From assembly GCA_934463345.1 (NCBI GenBank), contig CAKSJL010000087.1, positions 1 through 6,919 on the forward strand: 6,919 nucleotides of DNA. The letters run 5' to 3'. The first letter of the stretch is position 1; every line of letters starts with the position of its first letter. Shown here one piece after another: positions 6,522 through 6,919 of this stretch. The stretch is from an uncultured Oscillospiraceae bacterium (GTDB taxonomy: Bacteria > Bacillota > Clostridia > Oscillospirales > Ruminococcaceae). A program made the translations under genes and the position numbers. The notes under the pieces are model-generated. The model did no database searches, was not told the DNA's origin, and worked only from the letters and a program-made list of their open reading frames with translations.

Positions 6522-6919
6522 TCATTTTTTAAGAAATTTTTCAATCTCTGATATATCGCCTGTGGTTCTGATAAGTACATATCCTGTCTTTTTGCATACC
6601 TTGTTTATAAAATCGTCACGTTCCATTCTGTCCGGACGGTTGTGCGAGCTGTCATCAAGCTCTATCAGAAATTTTACTTCCATATTTTCAGGATTAACAA
6701 GTCCGAAATCTATATGCTTTGAGCTTATTCTTGAAAAAAATCTGCCGAATTCCCTTGTCTGCTCTGTATCGACCTCAATAAGATCAGCCAACCTGATTTT
6801 CGCAGTTATTCCAAGACCATAGCGGTCTGCAAGCGGTTTCAGTCTTTTATAAAAGAGCCATTCGTTTTTTGTAAGCAGATATTTACGACGGTAAGGAAGA
6901 AACCGGTTATTCTTATAGG
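6522..6919 (-). CDS. DUF2726 domain protein, C-terminal 131 residues; 5' end lies beyond the right edge
   Basis: The minus frame is open from the right edge to TGA at 6524-6522 and gives 131 complete residues. They match the DUF2726 pattern: YRRKYLLTKNEWLFYKRLKPL (visible residues 9-29), then ITAKIRLADLIEV (37-49), KHIDFGLV (67-74), FLIELDDSSHNR (83-94), RMERDDFINKV (97-107) and GYVLIRT (112-118). DUF2726 is believed to share the restriction-endonuclease-like fold. D70, E86 and D88 are in positions that could correspond to a PD-(D/E)XK-type site, but activity is unproven. Members often carry an N-terminal membrane segment or other domain, which would be off the window. A TTG codon at 6791-6789 is not the start, because the conserved domain begins well upstream of it. 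Its function is unknown. Confidence 0.8.
   Translation of the reverse strand, partial: YKNNRFLPYRRKYLLTKNEWLFYKRLKPLADRYGLGITAKIRLADLIEVDTEQTREFGRFFSRISSKHIDFGLVNPENMEVKFLIELDDSSHNRPDRMERDDFINKVCKKTGYVLIRTTGDISEIEKFLKK

Overview
The window appears to come from the chromosome of an anaerobic, low-to-mid-GC Firmicute, most likely of the Ruminococcus/Oscillospiraceae type. The support is AGGAGG-type ribosome binding sites, sigma-A promoters rich in A and T, a rubrerythrin, and a tandem acyl-CoA dehydratase activase. No marker here fixes a species, so the taxonomy is an inference from gene content. Every gene I can support lies on the minus strand, so transcription runs from the right edge to the left.

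Reading with transcription: (1) 6919-6522 is the C-terminal 131 residues of a DUF2726 protein, cut by the window edge. (2) 6521-6193 is a 329-base non-coding gap. It holds a nested inverted repeat, a good extended -10 promoter, and a long perfect hairpin that would form the extreme 5' end of the mRNA. (3) 6192-3268 and 3250-2030 form a two-gene operon: a 974-residue protein with two HgdC/BadF-type activator domains plus a DUF2229 region, then a 406-residue HgdB-like protein. (4) 2029-1847 carries the promoter of a small XRE-type regulator (1846-1568), which ends in a clear intrinsic terminator (1551-1520). (5) A second operon begins with rubrerythrin (1373-780) and continues after 12 bases into enolase (767 to the left edge, truncated).

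The main biological interest is the two-gene operon. In 2-hydroxyacyl-CoA dehydratase systems, an ATP-driven activator with one [4Fe-4S] cluster injects a high-energy electron into a two-subunit iron-sulfur enzyme. Here the activator is duplicated in tandem, and each copy keeps its cysteine pair. The end of that protein and the separate downstream protein share motifs, so they look like the two halves of the acceptor. The substrate is unknown. The other genes are ordinary (peroxide defence, glycolysis, a small regulator), although rubrerythrin directly ahead of enolase is a notable pairing.
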